Assembly: GCA_018907035.1 (NCBI GenBank)
Contig: JACCIC010000279.1
Span: forward strand, 248,001 to 312,000
Source: Sycobia sp. Sy_11
Taxonomy: Eukaryota; Arthropoda; Insecta; Hymenoptera; Epichrysomallidae
Length of the DNA stretch: 64,000 bases
Direction: 5' to 3'
The notes below the pieces were generated by a model. That model ran no database searches, was not told the DNA's origin, and was given only the letters and a program-made list of their open reading frames with translations. Position 1 is the stretch's first letter. Each line of letters opens with the position of its first letter. Of this stretch, positions 12,001 to 27,071 are shown piece by piece. The position numbers and the translations under genes are program-made.

Positions 12001-15000
12001 ACATTTTTGTCTATGTTATTAAACATTACTCTATTTATACTTTCAAATTATGAATTTAAGCAGTAATAGTGGTCTACAATGTATTTGTAAACAAAGCAGG
12101 GGTAAATTTTTGTAGTAGTTCTTGTGCCAATCACGCAACAGCGGAACTTGAACTTAGATCACTGAATTACTAGTTCTTCACTCTAGTGATCGTGCCTCTA
12201 AACATCACGTTCAAGTAAATATTTGCGTACTGCGCTTTCATGGCAGAGCCTCAAGAAATGGTAAACTAGATAGAGTCTTAACTTTTTGCAAAATAGACTG
12301 TATATACGGCTTCTAAGTCAGCTTGATATTGACTGTAATACCCAGACACACTAGAGCCTGAAAAACAGGACCACAAGCACATTACTAATTCTTGAAATTT
12401 TAAATTATGTAATGTCATTATTTTTTCCTTCTGAAACTAACATTTTTATTGGAGTTAATATAAACGATGACAACGGATGTTCTTCAAAATTAAGAATTTT
12501 AGTTTTGCTTTGTCGTAATTGTTGATTGTTTATCAGCAACTTTGCAAATGCAAATATCGTTGCAAACAATGTCAGCGTGATCACCATACATTATTACACC
12601 GGGATGGGAGCTCTCCACTTGTTGATTCCTCAAATATAATATAAAGTTGAAGGGGAGTCGACACAAAACCTATAACTAGATCATTATTCATACGTATCAG
12701 CAGCATTTCTCACATTTCCCCCAAATTCTCGTTTGATGACGACAACTATTGTTGTAGTGTCAAATTAATAGAAACACATCGTTTGAGCCCTTTTAGGTTT
12801 ATGCTCAACTATTAATTTAGTTACCATAAGATTAGTAGATTCTTTGAACCTGTCAAAAAAAAATGTGCTGTTAACATCGGTGCTGTCGGTAAACTTTCCA
12901 CTACATCAAACTAATACATCGATATAACATTGCATTCTTACTGTAGGAAAATTAAATACAGGTTAAATTTCTTAATCATACCTAGGAACGCAAAGACCTA
13001 ACGAGGTGTTCGCGCGCCATTTATTCGATATTCCTAAGAATTTGCAATTCGCCGATCGTCAGTTTCATGTACCGAAACCAATAGACATGTTGCTGGCCTC
13101 GAGTACTACGTTGTCGATTGTAGCGATGGATCAAATCCCTTAGAGCAGGAAAATTCCAAAATTATTTTGCAAAAGACGAGAATATGTTGGATAGTAGTAG
13201 AATATATTAGATAGTACACTTTTACGAATACAAAACAGGTACATTGTAAAATCACGTGTCTCCATAATGTAATTGAACGTTTTTGGTTTGTGGAAGATTT
13301 CGATCATCAGCCCTGATTCGATGATCTCATCTGGGAGCGACAGCAGTTATAGGTTAGCAACCGTTAAAACTGCAAGTGGCGAATACGACCGAAATATCAC
13401 GTGAATATGTCCGATTCCTAGCATGTAATGCATTCTTAATGAGTCGATTATTCTTCATATAACTGAATTTGTGGACAAATCAGTTAGCTGTTAATTCGTT
13501 AATTAATAGCCATTAGCTAACCGTTCTCAACTCCGGAATTGCACTTATTATTTAGAAATAAGTTTTTTAGATATGTGTGTGTGCGTGCGTGTGCGTGTGT
13601 ATGTGTGTGTACGTATTTTTACTTCATTTTTATTGTTAGTAAAACATTTTTAAACTCATAATAAGATCTGGTAGTCACTCCAAATGAAAATATTTTTGTA
13701 GCGTCGTTATTTCGCCAATATTTTATTTTGATTTCATTTTTTTTATCAAGGTTATATTCTGCAATTATTGTTATGAACAGAATAATTTAATATAATAAAT
13801 TTAAGTATGTAGAAATTAAATATAATATAAAGAGTGAATTATTTAGGTTTAATAATTAAGTTTGTTGAAATATGATATAGAGATAAGCGAAACGATATTG
13901 TGAACAAAGTCGCAAATGTAAACATGCGAAGTGACCGATGATTCTAATGCTACAGTAAACGTAATAGCTAAAAGAAAAAATAAAATATATGTATTTATAT
14001 ATAGATAATGTAATAAGGAGTCAAAGCTTAAAAAATATTAATTTATAGTTTTAAGTAAATTTATTAAGAAATTGTGAAATAGAATTTTATATTATTAATC
14101 TACTGAACAGGTTAAGGTTATCTAAAACAATTGAATTGTACTTCTGTCGACTGCCCATATACAAATTAATAAATATTTATTAATTTAAGGTTATCTAGTA
14201 AATTCAAACTATACACCTCCAGACTATATAGAATAGCGACTCAGTGTATAGATTCGCCTGTAGTCTAGAAAACATAATTTACGTGCTCGAATACGCTCGA
14301 GGCCGTGACTTTCTAATAGAAAATAATACGAAAATTTTAATGTTATCATATGTATACTGTTATTACAGTAGTCACGAGTTTTCTTTTGCGTCAAATCATG
14401 CGGCACCCAAACATCAAGCTTTTTTTGTATTCAGTCTTCTGCAGATGGTTTAAAATGGTTTGGTGACTAACTCTCATCTCCTGGGCAATGTCACGAGATG
14501 TCACATGCCGATCTAACTCGATAAATTCCATGTTTTGATCGGTATTCATCGTCACAGATCTTCTACCGATTGGCTTATCTATGGTCTCGTTTTCACCGGT
14601 TCTGCATCGTCGAAACCATTCCTCTGCGGTTCGAAGTGATAGTGTGCCATCCCTTAAAACACCATTAATCTCACGGAACATTTCTCTAGCGGATTCACCT
14701 TTGATGAAGGAAAACTTTAAAATAGCACAAATTTCGGCATTAGTGAACTCCATATTTACACGTCTATAACTTTTGAACGCAATATCCAAACTAATCGTGC
14801 ATAGCGTCGTTTTGTACGTTATGTCAAAATCTTTGAAATAATGTATAGTGTTGCCAGATACGAGCTCAGTAGCGCTTTGTACATAGCCGCGAAATTCATA
14901 AGACAAAAAGGTGAAAGGAAGATATTGGACAACCTAATGTGTATAATTCTTTTTTCTCTGTATAAATTTCAGTGCATAATAAATAGGGTATTTTTATGTC

Positions 15001-18000
15001 TTAACGGACTTTTCCCAAGCAAGCTCATTAGCAATAAATTATCATAGTTTAATCTAACAAAATAGTCGATGTAAATTTTAAGAATGTGATAAGGAAAAGA
15101 AGTTTTTTTTAATGTGTTTAAACAATAAGTTTCATCAATATGGTCTCCATGTGCGTGTAACCTGCGCCCACTTCCTCGAAAAATCTTAGCAACCTGTAAC
15201 TTTTCAGGATTGGTGTTACTATTTAAGTCGAACAAAAGCGGTCCTCATTTCCCTCACATAATTATAAGAACCTTTTTTCGTTAACTTGGTAAGAGTATTA
15301 GGGGGCTGTATTCTTAAAACGCCATAGATTAAAATTTTTTTTTATTCCCATCATCCAATACCTCAAGAACATGGCATCATTTGCACTCTTTTCGATAACG
15401 TTATCAAATTCTCAGAATCAGAGTTTCTTAAGGACTAATAAGAGTCTGTAAAAAATAACATACTTACTTCAAGATAATCATACTGACAAGTAGAATGCTC
15501 TTCAAGCATCAGATTTACAAAGTGTAGAGTTATCCTTTTCCCGGGTGATACGTTAATATTCCAATAACAATCTCTATTTGGTGGATATTTCCCCGGGTAT
15601 CCGGGGGATGATATTGAACCATATTCTTCATCTATGGAACCTCCACACATAGGCTTAATAGATATCCAATTAAAAATAAAACCATCACTATTTACAGTGC
15701 TATCAGAATGGAACCAAATATAAAGAGAATTATGCGTTGAAATAATTGTACCATTATTCGGTAATTCATTACCACAAAATCTGCCATAGATATTGCTTCC
15801 TGCTGATCTACCATCGTGAATCTATAGAAAAAATATAAAATTAATTATGGTTATTGTATTAAAAAAAATTAAATCTTATGAAAAAAATACAGATGATAAT
15901 TGTAAATGCTTGAATTATAATGTACGTTTCTATCTTTTTCTATAACTATTGTAAGTTCAAGAAACAATAACTAATTTCAATCGAGCGCGAGAGGGGACGA
16001 TACGAAAGTTAGGGTTCACAAATTCAACAAGTGCGGCCTTCATACGTACGAGCATGGGCATATCAAACAGATACGAGCTTTTGCATCGAAACTATGTAAA
16101 AAAATGTTTTTCGCCACGATCTTTGCCATCGGCGTTTCGTGCGTTCATCTCACTGGAAGTACACTGATTCAGTTTCGACATGAGCCAGAGGGTTTCTGCA
16201 CACCATTGCGAACTGCAGAGAGCAGTTCGCATCAGTAATTATCGCTGTCCAGAGTAGGGACAGCGTAATCCAGCCCCGGCTAGTAGAGCTCAGTTCTGCC
16301 GGGATTACGCATTCGTGAATGGATAAGTATGCTGAGCGTTAGCGTACGGTCAAGACCTATCTACGCGCAAGTTCATGAGCGCGAAAGCGATACGCGGGTG
16401 AACCAACTAACGTGCGATGGGTGACATCCCTATTATTTAAGGTATGGACGCTATCACACCGTAGGGATCAATGTATCTGCGTGTGTCGGAAATGAAGCGT
16501 TCGGCATTCCGAACGCTTCTTTTAGGTTAAACGCCCATACTAGGTGAATGCTCTCATTAGAGTGGGTTCACTTAGAATTGCAATCCAGCTCTTACAAGGC
16601 CTGTTTTAGAATTGATTATCTTAAGGATTAAGTAATCGTTATTTTGATTAAGTAATGACAATTTCACTTTGTCATCATTTTCATTGTCTTTCATTCTTAC
16701 GAAAAATAATTCTGCAGCAATCTTATTTGATAATAATATATCCACAATTTATATACAAAATATATGAGTATGCAAGATTATAGCAATGCTAAATCTTTTC
16801 TTCAGACATCTTTTGATCAGTGAATTACTGATGGCAGGTAAAAAATGTGCGAAATTTGATAATTAATACTCAGTTTCCTCCCTTGTCTCCATATCTCTAC
16901 CGAGCATAGCTGCTTTACTTACCGGTAGGAATCAAGGTTTACCGATTAGCACTTACTCTAGTAAGCAAAACAATTTCTAAACTTTAATACAGGTAGATTT
17001 GCTCGCCTCAGTGTGATTATTTTTAGAGCGTACATTTCATATCCTTATATATGTTTTTTCAATAGAAAAAATTGTATTGTTTGATATATCTTTTTGAATA
17101 AAAATAACATTTTCTCCTTTATGTACCGCTTTACAAATACTACAGACCTTTAATAAGTTAAAAGTAGCACTTTGAATCTACTTATATCGTATTTCTTACT
17201 CAACGTATTTAGACTAGCCCTTTGTTTGTTAGTCCTTGTATTATAATTAGAAACTTGTCATATAGCTATTGATAAGAGTTATTATCGTGCGTTACGATTA
17301 TGTTTTGCCATCGTCTGTTGAAATTAAGAATGTATATAGTATACTAATTTTTGGATATATTTCTGATCAGCAGCAGACGAAAAAGAGATATAAATACGGC
17401 AGATAGCAATATAAATGGGCGGCAGATAGAATAGAGTTCCAATTTGGACTGGTTCACAGAACAAAATTTCTAGTGAGTGAAACATTGCTTTCTAAGTCCT
17501 CAAAAGCGCTGCTATTGCATCGAGAAATTTTTTTCAGTTCTTCTCTTTCGCCGATCAATGTGATTTTATTAACCACTGCTATGTTCACATTAGTTTGGAG
17601 ACTGTGTCACCAAAGTTTTTCGCTGATAATTCTTCCCTCATTCTTTATCGATGCTTTTGCAACTTATGACAATTCATGCTCCTTCTATTTTGAGTATATT
17701 TTTTTAATAAATTTTGCCGATTTCATCTACAAGGTGAGAGAATTAAATAATGCAAACGTTTTTAATTCTCGGCCTGTGGTAACACTGCGAACCTGTAACT
17801 GCGCGACCGTAATAAAAGATCCCTACTCTCTCAATCGAGACCTTGTCGACCCTTGTACGACCATTTCTTCGCCAAGTGTTTCGTATTTTGTAACAATGCG
17901 CGAGTAGTGCATGTCTCGAAAAAATTTGCGCGATAAAATTTTATGCGAAACTCGGTGAAACCGTGACCGAAACTTATGAAAAAGTGCTTAAAATTTATGA

Positions 18001-21000
18001 TAGTGATGCCTCTCGAATGCGAACCGACGCGAATGCGCAGCGCGTCCGCTTCCTTGGTCGTCAAGACCGGAAACTAACCATTCGAATGTTGGCTGACGAG
18101 TAGAATATTAACCGAGAAACAGTTAGAAAGATTTGAACCGAAGATTTTGCGATGAAAAAGATGTGCGCCAAGATGGTACCGAAGAAACTTTCAATTCAGC
18201 AAAAAGCCCACCGAATGAACAGCGCTCATGATTGTCTCGAATAGATTAAAAGTGATCCTACTCTTCTCGATCGAGTTATTACTGGTGATGAAAGTTGGTT
18301 CTTTCAATATGACCCCGAAACTAAACGCTAAAGCCAACAGTCGCTGTCCGCTGGAGCGCCACAGCCAAAGAAGGCGAGGATGAGTAAATCCAAAGTGAAA
18401 ACCATGTTCATTTGCTTCTGCGACAGCAAAGGGATGGTACACAAAGAGCTTCTACTATCTGGACAAATCGTAAATCACGTATTCTACCGCAATGATCTCG
18501 AAAAATTACGAAAAAGGATACTTAGAGTGCGTTCAGCAATCGCGAAGATTTGGATTCTACATCACGATAATACTCCCTGTCACAGTGCGTTCAGTGTCTC
18601 TCAGATTTTGGGGTCTAAGGGTATCGTAACGTTACCACAATTGCCCTATTTACCGGACATGTCACCCTGCGACTTTTTCCTATTCCTCATTTGAAAAAAT
18701 TCGTCAAAGGTCGACATTTCAACTTCGTTGAAGACATACAATATCTGTGACGAGGGTACTTGGAGACGTCCCACAAGAAGAATTCCAGAATATATGTGGG
18801 AGGGGACTAGTTTAAAGGGGATCGCAGTGATGTACCTTAATTTTTTAAAATACTGGATTTTTTAATATTGTCGCATTACTTAATTGGCTGACCTCGTTTG
18901 TTTGGAAAACTAAAATTGTTCTTCTATTATTCCTTACCACAATTTCTTATCATAGTATAGTAGTTACTGCTACTGCTGACTATCTCTTACACTTGCTGTT
19001 CTTTATGAAGCTACAGGACAATTATTCTATAATACGCAAAGTATGTCAATGTATTAGCATACAATCTTTATGGTAGTTACATGATGTCTTACATGGACTT
19101 AAAATATACTTGAATCTAAATATTTGTAACCGTTATACAAATCCAAGTGATGTATTCAAAATATGTACAAATATGATTATTCATTAGTGTTCTATTGACA
19201 CATATGATTAAAATTTGAACAAATATTCTTCTAAGATGGACATTATATATTATAGAACGAGAAAATTTTGATCTCATGCTAAATATACATCGCAAGATAT
19301 TCGTTATGAGCGTAGTGCATATAAGAAATTTACCAAAGAAAATTATATTCTTAAAAAAATTGAAAATTTTACTTAAAAATTATTTAATATTATCATTTTG
19401 GATTGACATGTCCGCAAGATGGAATATTTAAATTTTCATCTGTTTTTCAAATTATTTTTAACAGAAAATTTTTCATTATAACAATTATAACAATATTTCG
19501 GACAGGAAATTCTTATATAGGAATAGTGAAATTGCTTACGATGTCTACTAGAATCTGAGTGTAAATACAATATCGTAACAAATGTCGATATCAAAAGACT
19601 TATATAAGTAGTTGAAACGTCAGTAATTCTATGAATATAATCAAAATCTATTTTTCAATATAATAATTCTATTAAATCATATTAAGTATTTATAATTATG
19701 AAAATTACCTGAATATAGTCGTGTTTACATTCATCACTGCCATGCGATTCTTCTAAAGCAAATTTTGTAAAAGTTAGATTTAAAACGAGTGACTGATTTG
19801 TTAATATCACCCAGGCGCAACTAAGACCGTGGTCGTATTTACTTCCTACTCCGATGGGAAATTCAACTTTGCCCATAGGAGTTTTGAAAAATCCACCACA
19901 CGTTTGAGCATTTTTCGAACAATTAGGACCAGTAAAACTTGCAGGACATTCGCAAAAGTGATTTCCTTTAATTGATATTCGACATATACCTTTATTCTTA
20001 CAAGGATTCGGAACGCATGGATTAGTCAAATTATTACACGTCAGACCTAAATATAATTAATATAAATAATTTATTGTACTGGTAGTATAAGTGTCCTATG
20101 GTATAAAAAATAACATAATATCAATATCTAAATTAATATACAAGACCAAATAATATAATTATATTTTATAAAAATATAAAAGATTATATATGCATTGATG
20201 ATATTATGCATATATTAATACTAACATATTACTATGAAAAAATACTTAATAATAATAATGTAATTGATTTTCAATGTGGTAAAAATTATTTTTCTTTATT
20301 CACTATATACTTGCTTCGGACTATATTGTTTTTGAAAAGATCCTAGGAGGTAAACAAATTAGTGTATAAGCGAACTAACATTTACCACCTCAGTTTCACT
20401 CGTGATAAATGATTAAAACTTTTGTATGTAAGTAATTATTTTTATGAGTAATGAAAAATATATAGGGTACGTAAAATTTTCTTTTTACATTTTGAATTTG
20501 ATTATATTAAAATTAACTAATTTATCAACCTATTAAAAAGTAACTATGATGGAAAAAATAAAACACTCGCTTTACCCTATAAAGAGAATTTGTTTTCAAT
20601 TTAAAAACGTTTTTTTTTTGTTTTCAAGCTTAATTAAACCTTCCTTAAAAAATTCTATGCCTGTTCTTTGAGCTACGATTTAACGACTTTTTCGATTTCG
20701 TCATTTTAAGAAAAGTGCTGTCCACCTAAACATTCTTTGATTTGCTCTCTGTCCTTTTTCACTCTTGACGAAGTTTATTATTTGAATTCTTATTTATTTA
20801 TTACATATATAACAATTATACGTTTAATTTCTTATCTAATTTAAAAATGTCTTAGTAATAATTAAACTAATTCATTTCTTTTGCTTTCTTTTCATCAGTA
20901 GCCCCTCTTGATAACCACGTACTCATAATCATCATGGAGCAAGGATACGAGAACTCAACGATACATTTTATCACTACAATAACTTAAGTATAATTCCATA

Positions 21001-24000
21001 AATATAATTAATAAGAATAGTTTCTTTTTCAATTATAAAGTTAATATGTAACTGTCCTACACAAAAAATAAAATAAAAAAATTACAAATAACTAATTATT
21101 TGAAGCTATATATTATATATTAACAGTTTTTCAGATTTTTTAAGTGACATAGATCACACATCACAAGTTAGTCTCTTTCAGTTCATGGATTTGGCGCTTT
21201 ATTTCAGAATCATAAGCAAAAAATTAAGATTCACTAAATTTTATTTATTTATTTCTTTTTGAAATAATTTTCAGTGATTTTTAATCGAACTCAAATGGTC
21301 AATACAAATATTTTTGTTTCATTTTTAGCGCGGAAGAGCGACCTGAGCGTGAATCATCTTCAACAACTTCTCAACTAACTTCAAAACGCTTAAACAACTT
21401 AAATAAACCTGATCACAATGAGCATTTATTGCTATTCACTATTTTTTGTGAATTATAAGCTTTTTTTACTATTTTTTCAAGTTTTACGTGAATTTGCACG
21501 ACAATCTATCCATTTGTCCAATAAAACAAAAAAAACAGCCCCTACACAAATGGCCATCAAGGCTAGACAAAATTCTCTACAAACAAGATAAGCATTGCAT
21601 TCGAAAGAGTAAGCTTCAGGCTACATAGCTGACGATCACTTTGATGTATACACAGTTCTTCTGTAGCACCGTACACATAAAATGCAAATAGCTACTATAC
21701 GAGATCAGAAAATTAATTAATGCAACAAAATTCAAAACTAGAGTATATTTAACAACTAAGATACATCTTTGCGATCCCCTTCAAAGTAGTCCTCTCTAGC
21801 ATCTGTATACTTATTTCAGCGAGTTTTTCAGTTTTCGTAACAATTCTGGAACACTTCTTGTGGGATCTCTGCGAGTACCCTCGTCACAGATTCTTGAATG
21901 TCTTCAAAGGAGTCCAAATGTCGATCTTTGACGAACCTTTTCAAATGGGGAATAGAAAAAAGTCGCAGGATGATACTTTCGGTGAATAGGGCGATTGTGG
22001 TATCGTTGCGATAGCTTTAGACGCCAAAAACTGAGAGACACTGAACGCACTGTGACAGGAAGCATTGTCATGATGCAAAAACGAGGTCTTCGCGATCTCT
22101 AGACGCACTCTGAGCACCCTTTTTCGTAATTTGTTGAGCACACTACGGTAGAATATTTGATTTGCGGTTTGTTCAGATGGTACATACTCTTTGTGAACAA
22201 CCCCTTTTCTGTCGAAAAAGCAAATGAACATGGTTTCCACTTTGGACTTGCTCATTATCGCCTTCTTTGGTCTTGGCGCTTTAGGGGGCAGACATTGTTG
22301 ACTTTGTCTTTAGCTATGGGGTCGTATTGAAAAAAACGAACTTTTATCACCAGTCATAACTCGATCTAGTAGAGTAGAATCATTTTAAACCTGCTCGAGA
22401 CGTTATCGCGCACCGTTGCACTAAATTTCTTGGTTACATTTTAGTGACATGCACGACTCGCTCGTCACAAAAGACTAAACATCTGGCGAAGAAATGATTG
22501 TAAAGGGTTCGTCAAGGTCTCAATCGAGAGAGTAGGGATCTACTATTACGGTGACGGAGTTACAGGTTCGCAATGTTATCACAGACCTAGAAATAAACTT
22601 GGTCGCATTACTTAATTGTCTGACCTCGTATGTTCAAGATTGTAAGAATAAATAAAATTTTTGTGAGTTTCGTTTACTAATACACGATTTATTATTATTG
22701 TTATCTTTCAAATAAATTAAGGAACATTACAATGTACACTAGAACATCTAATTATACAAAAAGCCTGGAATGAATGCCACGAATCTTAAAAAAATTAATT
22801 TAAAATCATTATTGGTAAGAAATGAAGAAAAAATTGATTCTTTTAAAAGAAAGTATTTTCGATCAATTGCCATGTACTGAGCGTCAGGCAAGTTGTATTG
22901 GAGAGCTCGGTCGTTTACAATTAAACGGAAGAATAAGTATATAAAATCTATAATTGAAAACAAAACATCTACACGAATTACGGAATATTGTATTAGTATT
23001 AACTATAATATTAAACCACAACATCTGATATATTAGCTTAAAAGATAAAATAAAAGACTAGATCAACTTGAGATTCTGGAAATTGTGAGGGCTATAGTTA
23101 AATGTGATAATACACCTAATGATATGACGAAATTGTATATTATAACCAAACTATAAGACTACTCTGAATCATCCTCTAATGACTTCAGGTGAGTGGACCG
23201 CGTTCGCTGAACCCTTTTTCTTTTGGTTTGTAAAATTACGGCTAGTATCGAGACGCGTTTTCCCACGTGAGATAGCTGCAGCTGTAGCGTCTGTATTTCG
23301 CATATAATGATGTAATTGAACTCCCTTGAGTGTATGTATAGTATGAGATCAACTAATTTTAAAGCTTGAATAATGCGTGGAAAAAAATAAAGCGTGGATA
23401 TAATAACGCCACGTGTGTGTTTCTTGCCGGCGGCGGTGACCATCCTCCCACAATTTATTTTGTTTTGTATGTTGTTTTTTACCTTACAGGATGAGGGAAC
23501 TTATAAATATTCTTTGCGTGTGCGTGTACATTGAAGAAAGTAGAGTTAAATTTATTATAAAATTCTTTAGTGTAATAATTTGCTGCATCACAAAATGGCA
23601 CCCAACATGAGAATCAGCCAGCGTGAAAGGAGAACTGTCATTTATAATTAAATGTGAAATAGAAGGATTTGATGAATGCAATTCCACAAGAAGAATTGAT
23701 TTGAAGATTTAGACGAGGCAGCGTCTGTAGTAATATAGAAGACTGGATTTGAATCTTTATTTGTTTCTTTTTGGTTAGGTCTAAAAAATCGCCAGAATAT
23801 TTGTATTTTCTTATATATCATCAAATTCGAATATTATTTTTGTAGAAAGAACCAGCTGACACGCGATTAGGGTCGGAATACCCCGGTTTGTTTCCCATAT
23901 GCGTGAACCTTCATTTTCTCCCCGCAAATCCCGACTCCTTTTAACGAGCCCGGACGGTAAAACAGGTGACGGCTTTGAAACGGAATCACAGTAGCTAGAG

Positions 24001-27000
24001 TATAAGCATATATCAGAATCGGACCTTAAACAAGATCGAAAGTGACCATAGCATCTGAGAAAAGTAATTCGAGCGGATCGGTTTGGAACAAGTGTTGAAC
24101 CAGATTAACGGAGCATTTGAGATGAATGATGGTATACAAAAACTAGACGCAGGATACTTGGCGAGCGCATTGCAAAAAATCAGAGTAAATCGCTTTTAAG
24201 AGATGCTTATTGAGGGTTAAACTTCGCCGTTGGAATCTGACCTTCTGCATGCCCTGGTCAATTGATGGCGATGACACCAGTGAATCGCCATCATCGGCGA
24301 TTGAAGTGAGCCGCTATGAAGGGATACAAGGTCTGTCGTAGTGTACAGGGGCTATTACCCAGAGTGCCGAGACGGTGACTACTGTCACCTGCATCGCTAA
24401 CACCCGGCTTTGAGACATCGAGAAGTTTTAGGTTAACAATGACAACGCAGACGACCCAGTCGATACCCAGGATAATTAGAAAAATAGATCGGGTGGATCA
24501 AATACGAGGATTAAGAGGACTACAAGGAGAGATACTCGTATAGGACCGAAAGTTGCAGAAACTGATCACCCTCGATCAGCCTCAGGATGTTTTTGAGGCT
24601 TCACATTGAGCGAATGTCGAAAGAAGCTATCTCGAAACTTAAGAAGACGATAAATGATGAAGATTCAGAGCTGATTGAGCAGGGGTTGATCAAGAATGAA
24701 ATTAAAAATCGTGCATCAAAAGCAATAGAACAGTAACACAAACTATTAAGGAAGCTACTTATTCAGTTGAAACATACAGAAGTCCTGTGTGGCGAGTAAT
24801 GGACCAGCAAGACCACGAGGCCATTGGGCAAGTCAAATCGAAATCGGAGAATCCTCAAGGAATCATCAGACTGAGAGGTATTATAAAGTTATGCTGATAA
24901 GGCATTATAAAGTTATTTCACTCACGAATATAAACAAGAGTTTTGACAGAAACAGCCAAGCCGAAGGAAGAATTGGAGAATGCACATCAGAGGCTAAATT
25001 ATTATATGAGGGAGATATAGTTTCCACCGCCGCGATGGTCAAGCAGTACACCCCTGAATTGGTTGACGCTGTAATGGATGTAGAGCAGGATGCAGGACCT
25101 GTGGAGTCACAAGACCTGAAAAAATCAGGACCGTCTGAGGAGACAGAACCGGACAAGGTAAGCGACCAAAAGATCAGAAGTAGTCAGAACTACATTAAAG
25201 AATCGGTTATTTTTCCCTGTTGGTATAATATTAAGAGAGTTTAGTCACGCGGGAGAAAGCGAGGAAGAAGAAGAATTGCTACATCAACCGAATGCACAGG
25301 TATTCATGAGCAGACGATTGCCGGAAGGCCTGAAAAACTGGGAGCGACCACGGTGGCCGAAGATAAAATCGAGGTGCAGGACGCAGTTCCAGTTAAACAC
25401 GATCAAGACGTATGTCGCCGATGATACTGCAAGTACCTGACGATCATGTAAAGAAAATGTTCGAGAAAGGGGTAATAGAACGTTCAGCCAGTGAGTGGAG
25501 TACTCAACCTGTAATGGTGATGGAATCAGACGGTGCGTTCCGATTCTGTGTGGATTAAGAGATTTCAACACCATGACTGTCCTAGATGCCTAACGGATTA
25601 TAAAGCTTGAATAAATCATAGAGGGCGATTCCCGAGTGCAAAGAATAAACGCCACATGTGTATTTCTCGCCGACGGCAGCGTTCTTCTCCCGGTAATTTA
25701 TTTTGTTTCGTGTGTTCAAATTTCTTCATGTGTACGTGGATTATGAGTAGTAAAATTAGAAATTTATTGAAAAAAATAAATTTTTTTTTATTTTGAGTAT
25801 ATAATTCACCACATAACTGCATAATCAAGTATAAATATATATATATATAGTAACGGGGTGGGTTCGATTGTACGAACTCCCGTTCGAATACCGACGCGTG
25901 GCCGTTCCCGTACGGCCCGCGCGCAACCCACGTAGCTCTTACTTTTCGCTGTGCGGGGAATCTACACCCGTCGGCAGCGGTGTCTCGGCGCGCCACGACG
26001 CGCCGGCCCGTTACAAAGAAAGAAGTCGGCCCGTGAATACGCGGGCTTACTCATCTGACTCATGCGCGGTACTCTGGCAGCGAGCACCACGTCCGCAGCA
26101 AGCTCCGAACGCACTGCAGAAGGACTTCGCGGTGCCCGCGGAGGCGGGGGGATCCTGCGTTCAATATCGACGCGATGCTAGAAAACAGTCAGGGAAAATA
26201 GGAGTCGATAAGGAGAAGGAAAGAAAGCGCGGAAATAGACGCAGACGTATTAACGAAGTGCGGAATTTATTCAACAGCGTAGGCTCTCCTCGTACAAACT
26301 CAAAAGTCGCGAAGCTCGCGCGCCTACAACAAACAACTCGAAGAACGCGAGCCGCAATACGTGCGCATGCTCTTCCTCTCTCACGCACGCTCGTCCGCCC
26401 GCTGGCGGGGCGCCTCGCAAAGGCGCACACGAACAGACTTACCTGTGTGAGAAGGGGCGTCCCCCAAGAATATCGGTGTCGACGCCGGACTACGCACACA
26501 ACCACTCGCGAGCGCAGAACGGCAGCGGTCCGCCTGCACCGTCTGCGTGGATGCCGCACGAACGCGAACACTTGTTCCGACGGTACTCGACGACGACAGG
26601 CGTAGCAGGACCTCCTGCTTGGGACGTTGGCGCTGGTAGCCGCTGGCTCTTGCGGGCGCTCCTCACAATCTCGCCTGCACTTACTCCTCACCGACCTGGG
26701 ACGCGTCGTTACGCGGCGTTACGTCGGCGCGGGCTTTGGCGCGAGTATTGACTTTCTCCTCTGTCGTTTCGAGCACATGCGCGAAGCCCTGAAACCGAAA
26801 TCTTCTTTTTCTATGCGGCTCGGACGCACGTGGCTTCGTTCTCCTACCTCGAAACGCAACTCCCCAAGAGAAACTACTCTTTTCTCCGCAATGACTCTGC
26901 TCCCCCCTCTCCCCGCTCTGCTCTTCTTCGCCGGCCGGTCGGCCGGTCGCATCGAGGTCGTGCAATGTTTACGTTTAGCGCACGCCGCGGCAGACGAGTC

Positions 27001-27022
27001 GCATTTCGGCTGCGGCCTCGTC

Positions 27023-27071
<49 letters not shown>

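Larger units (their letters stand above)
3765..15467 (-). other. intron of the cubilin-like gene, 11.7 kb, transposon-rich
   Basis: The intron holds the (TA)n tracts, the first GC-rich TGT...ACA repeat, the non-LTR retrotransposon, a SINE, a BEL/Pao protease fragment and a mariner 5' half (each listed separately). The rest (3770-4430, 6140-7840, 13200-14200, 14910-15460) is AT-rich sequence in which I see no gene. The donor at 15467-15466 is GTAAGT. Confidence 0.8.
15822..19708 (-). other. intron of the cubilin-like gene, 3.9 kb
   Basis: Contains the hairpin-rich block at 15975-16590 and a mariner at 17730-18896. The rest (15830-15970, 16600-17725, 18900-19700) is AT-rich with no gene seen. 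Confidence 0.8.

Noticed and set aside
17473..17907. 144-codon ORF overlapping the mariner's left end
   Set aside because: It crosses the element boundary and its sequence does not match transposase; a chance frame.
25868..26605. 245-codon plus-strand ORF in GC-rich repeat B
   Set aside because: Arg-rich, no domain; the homologous repeat A does not keep the frame, so it is an artefact of GC-rich DNA.
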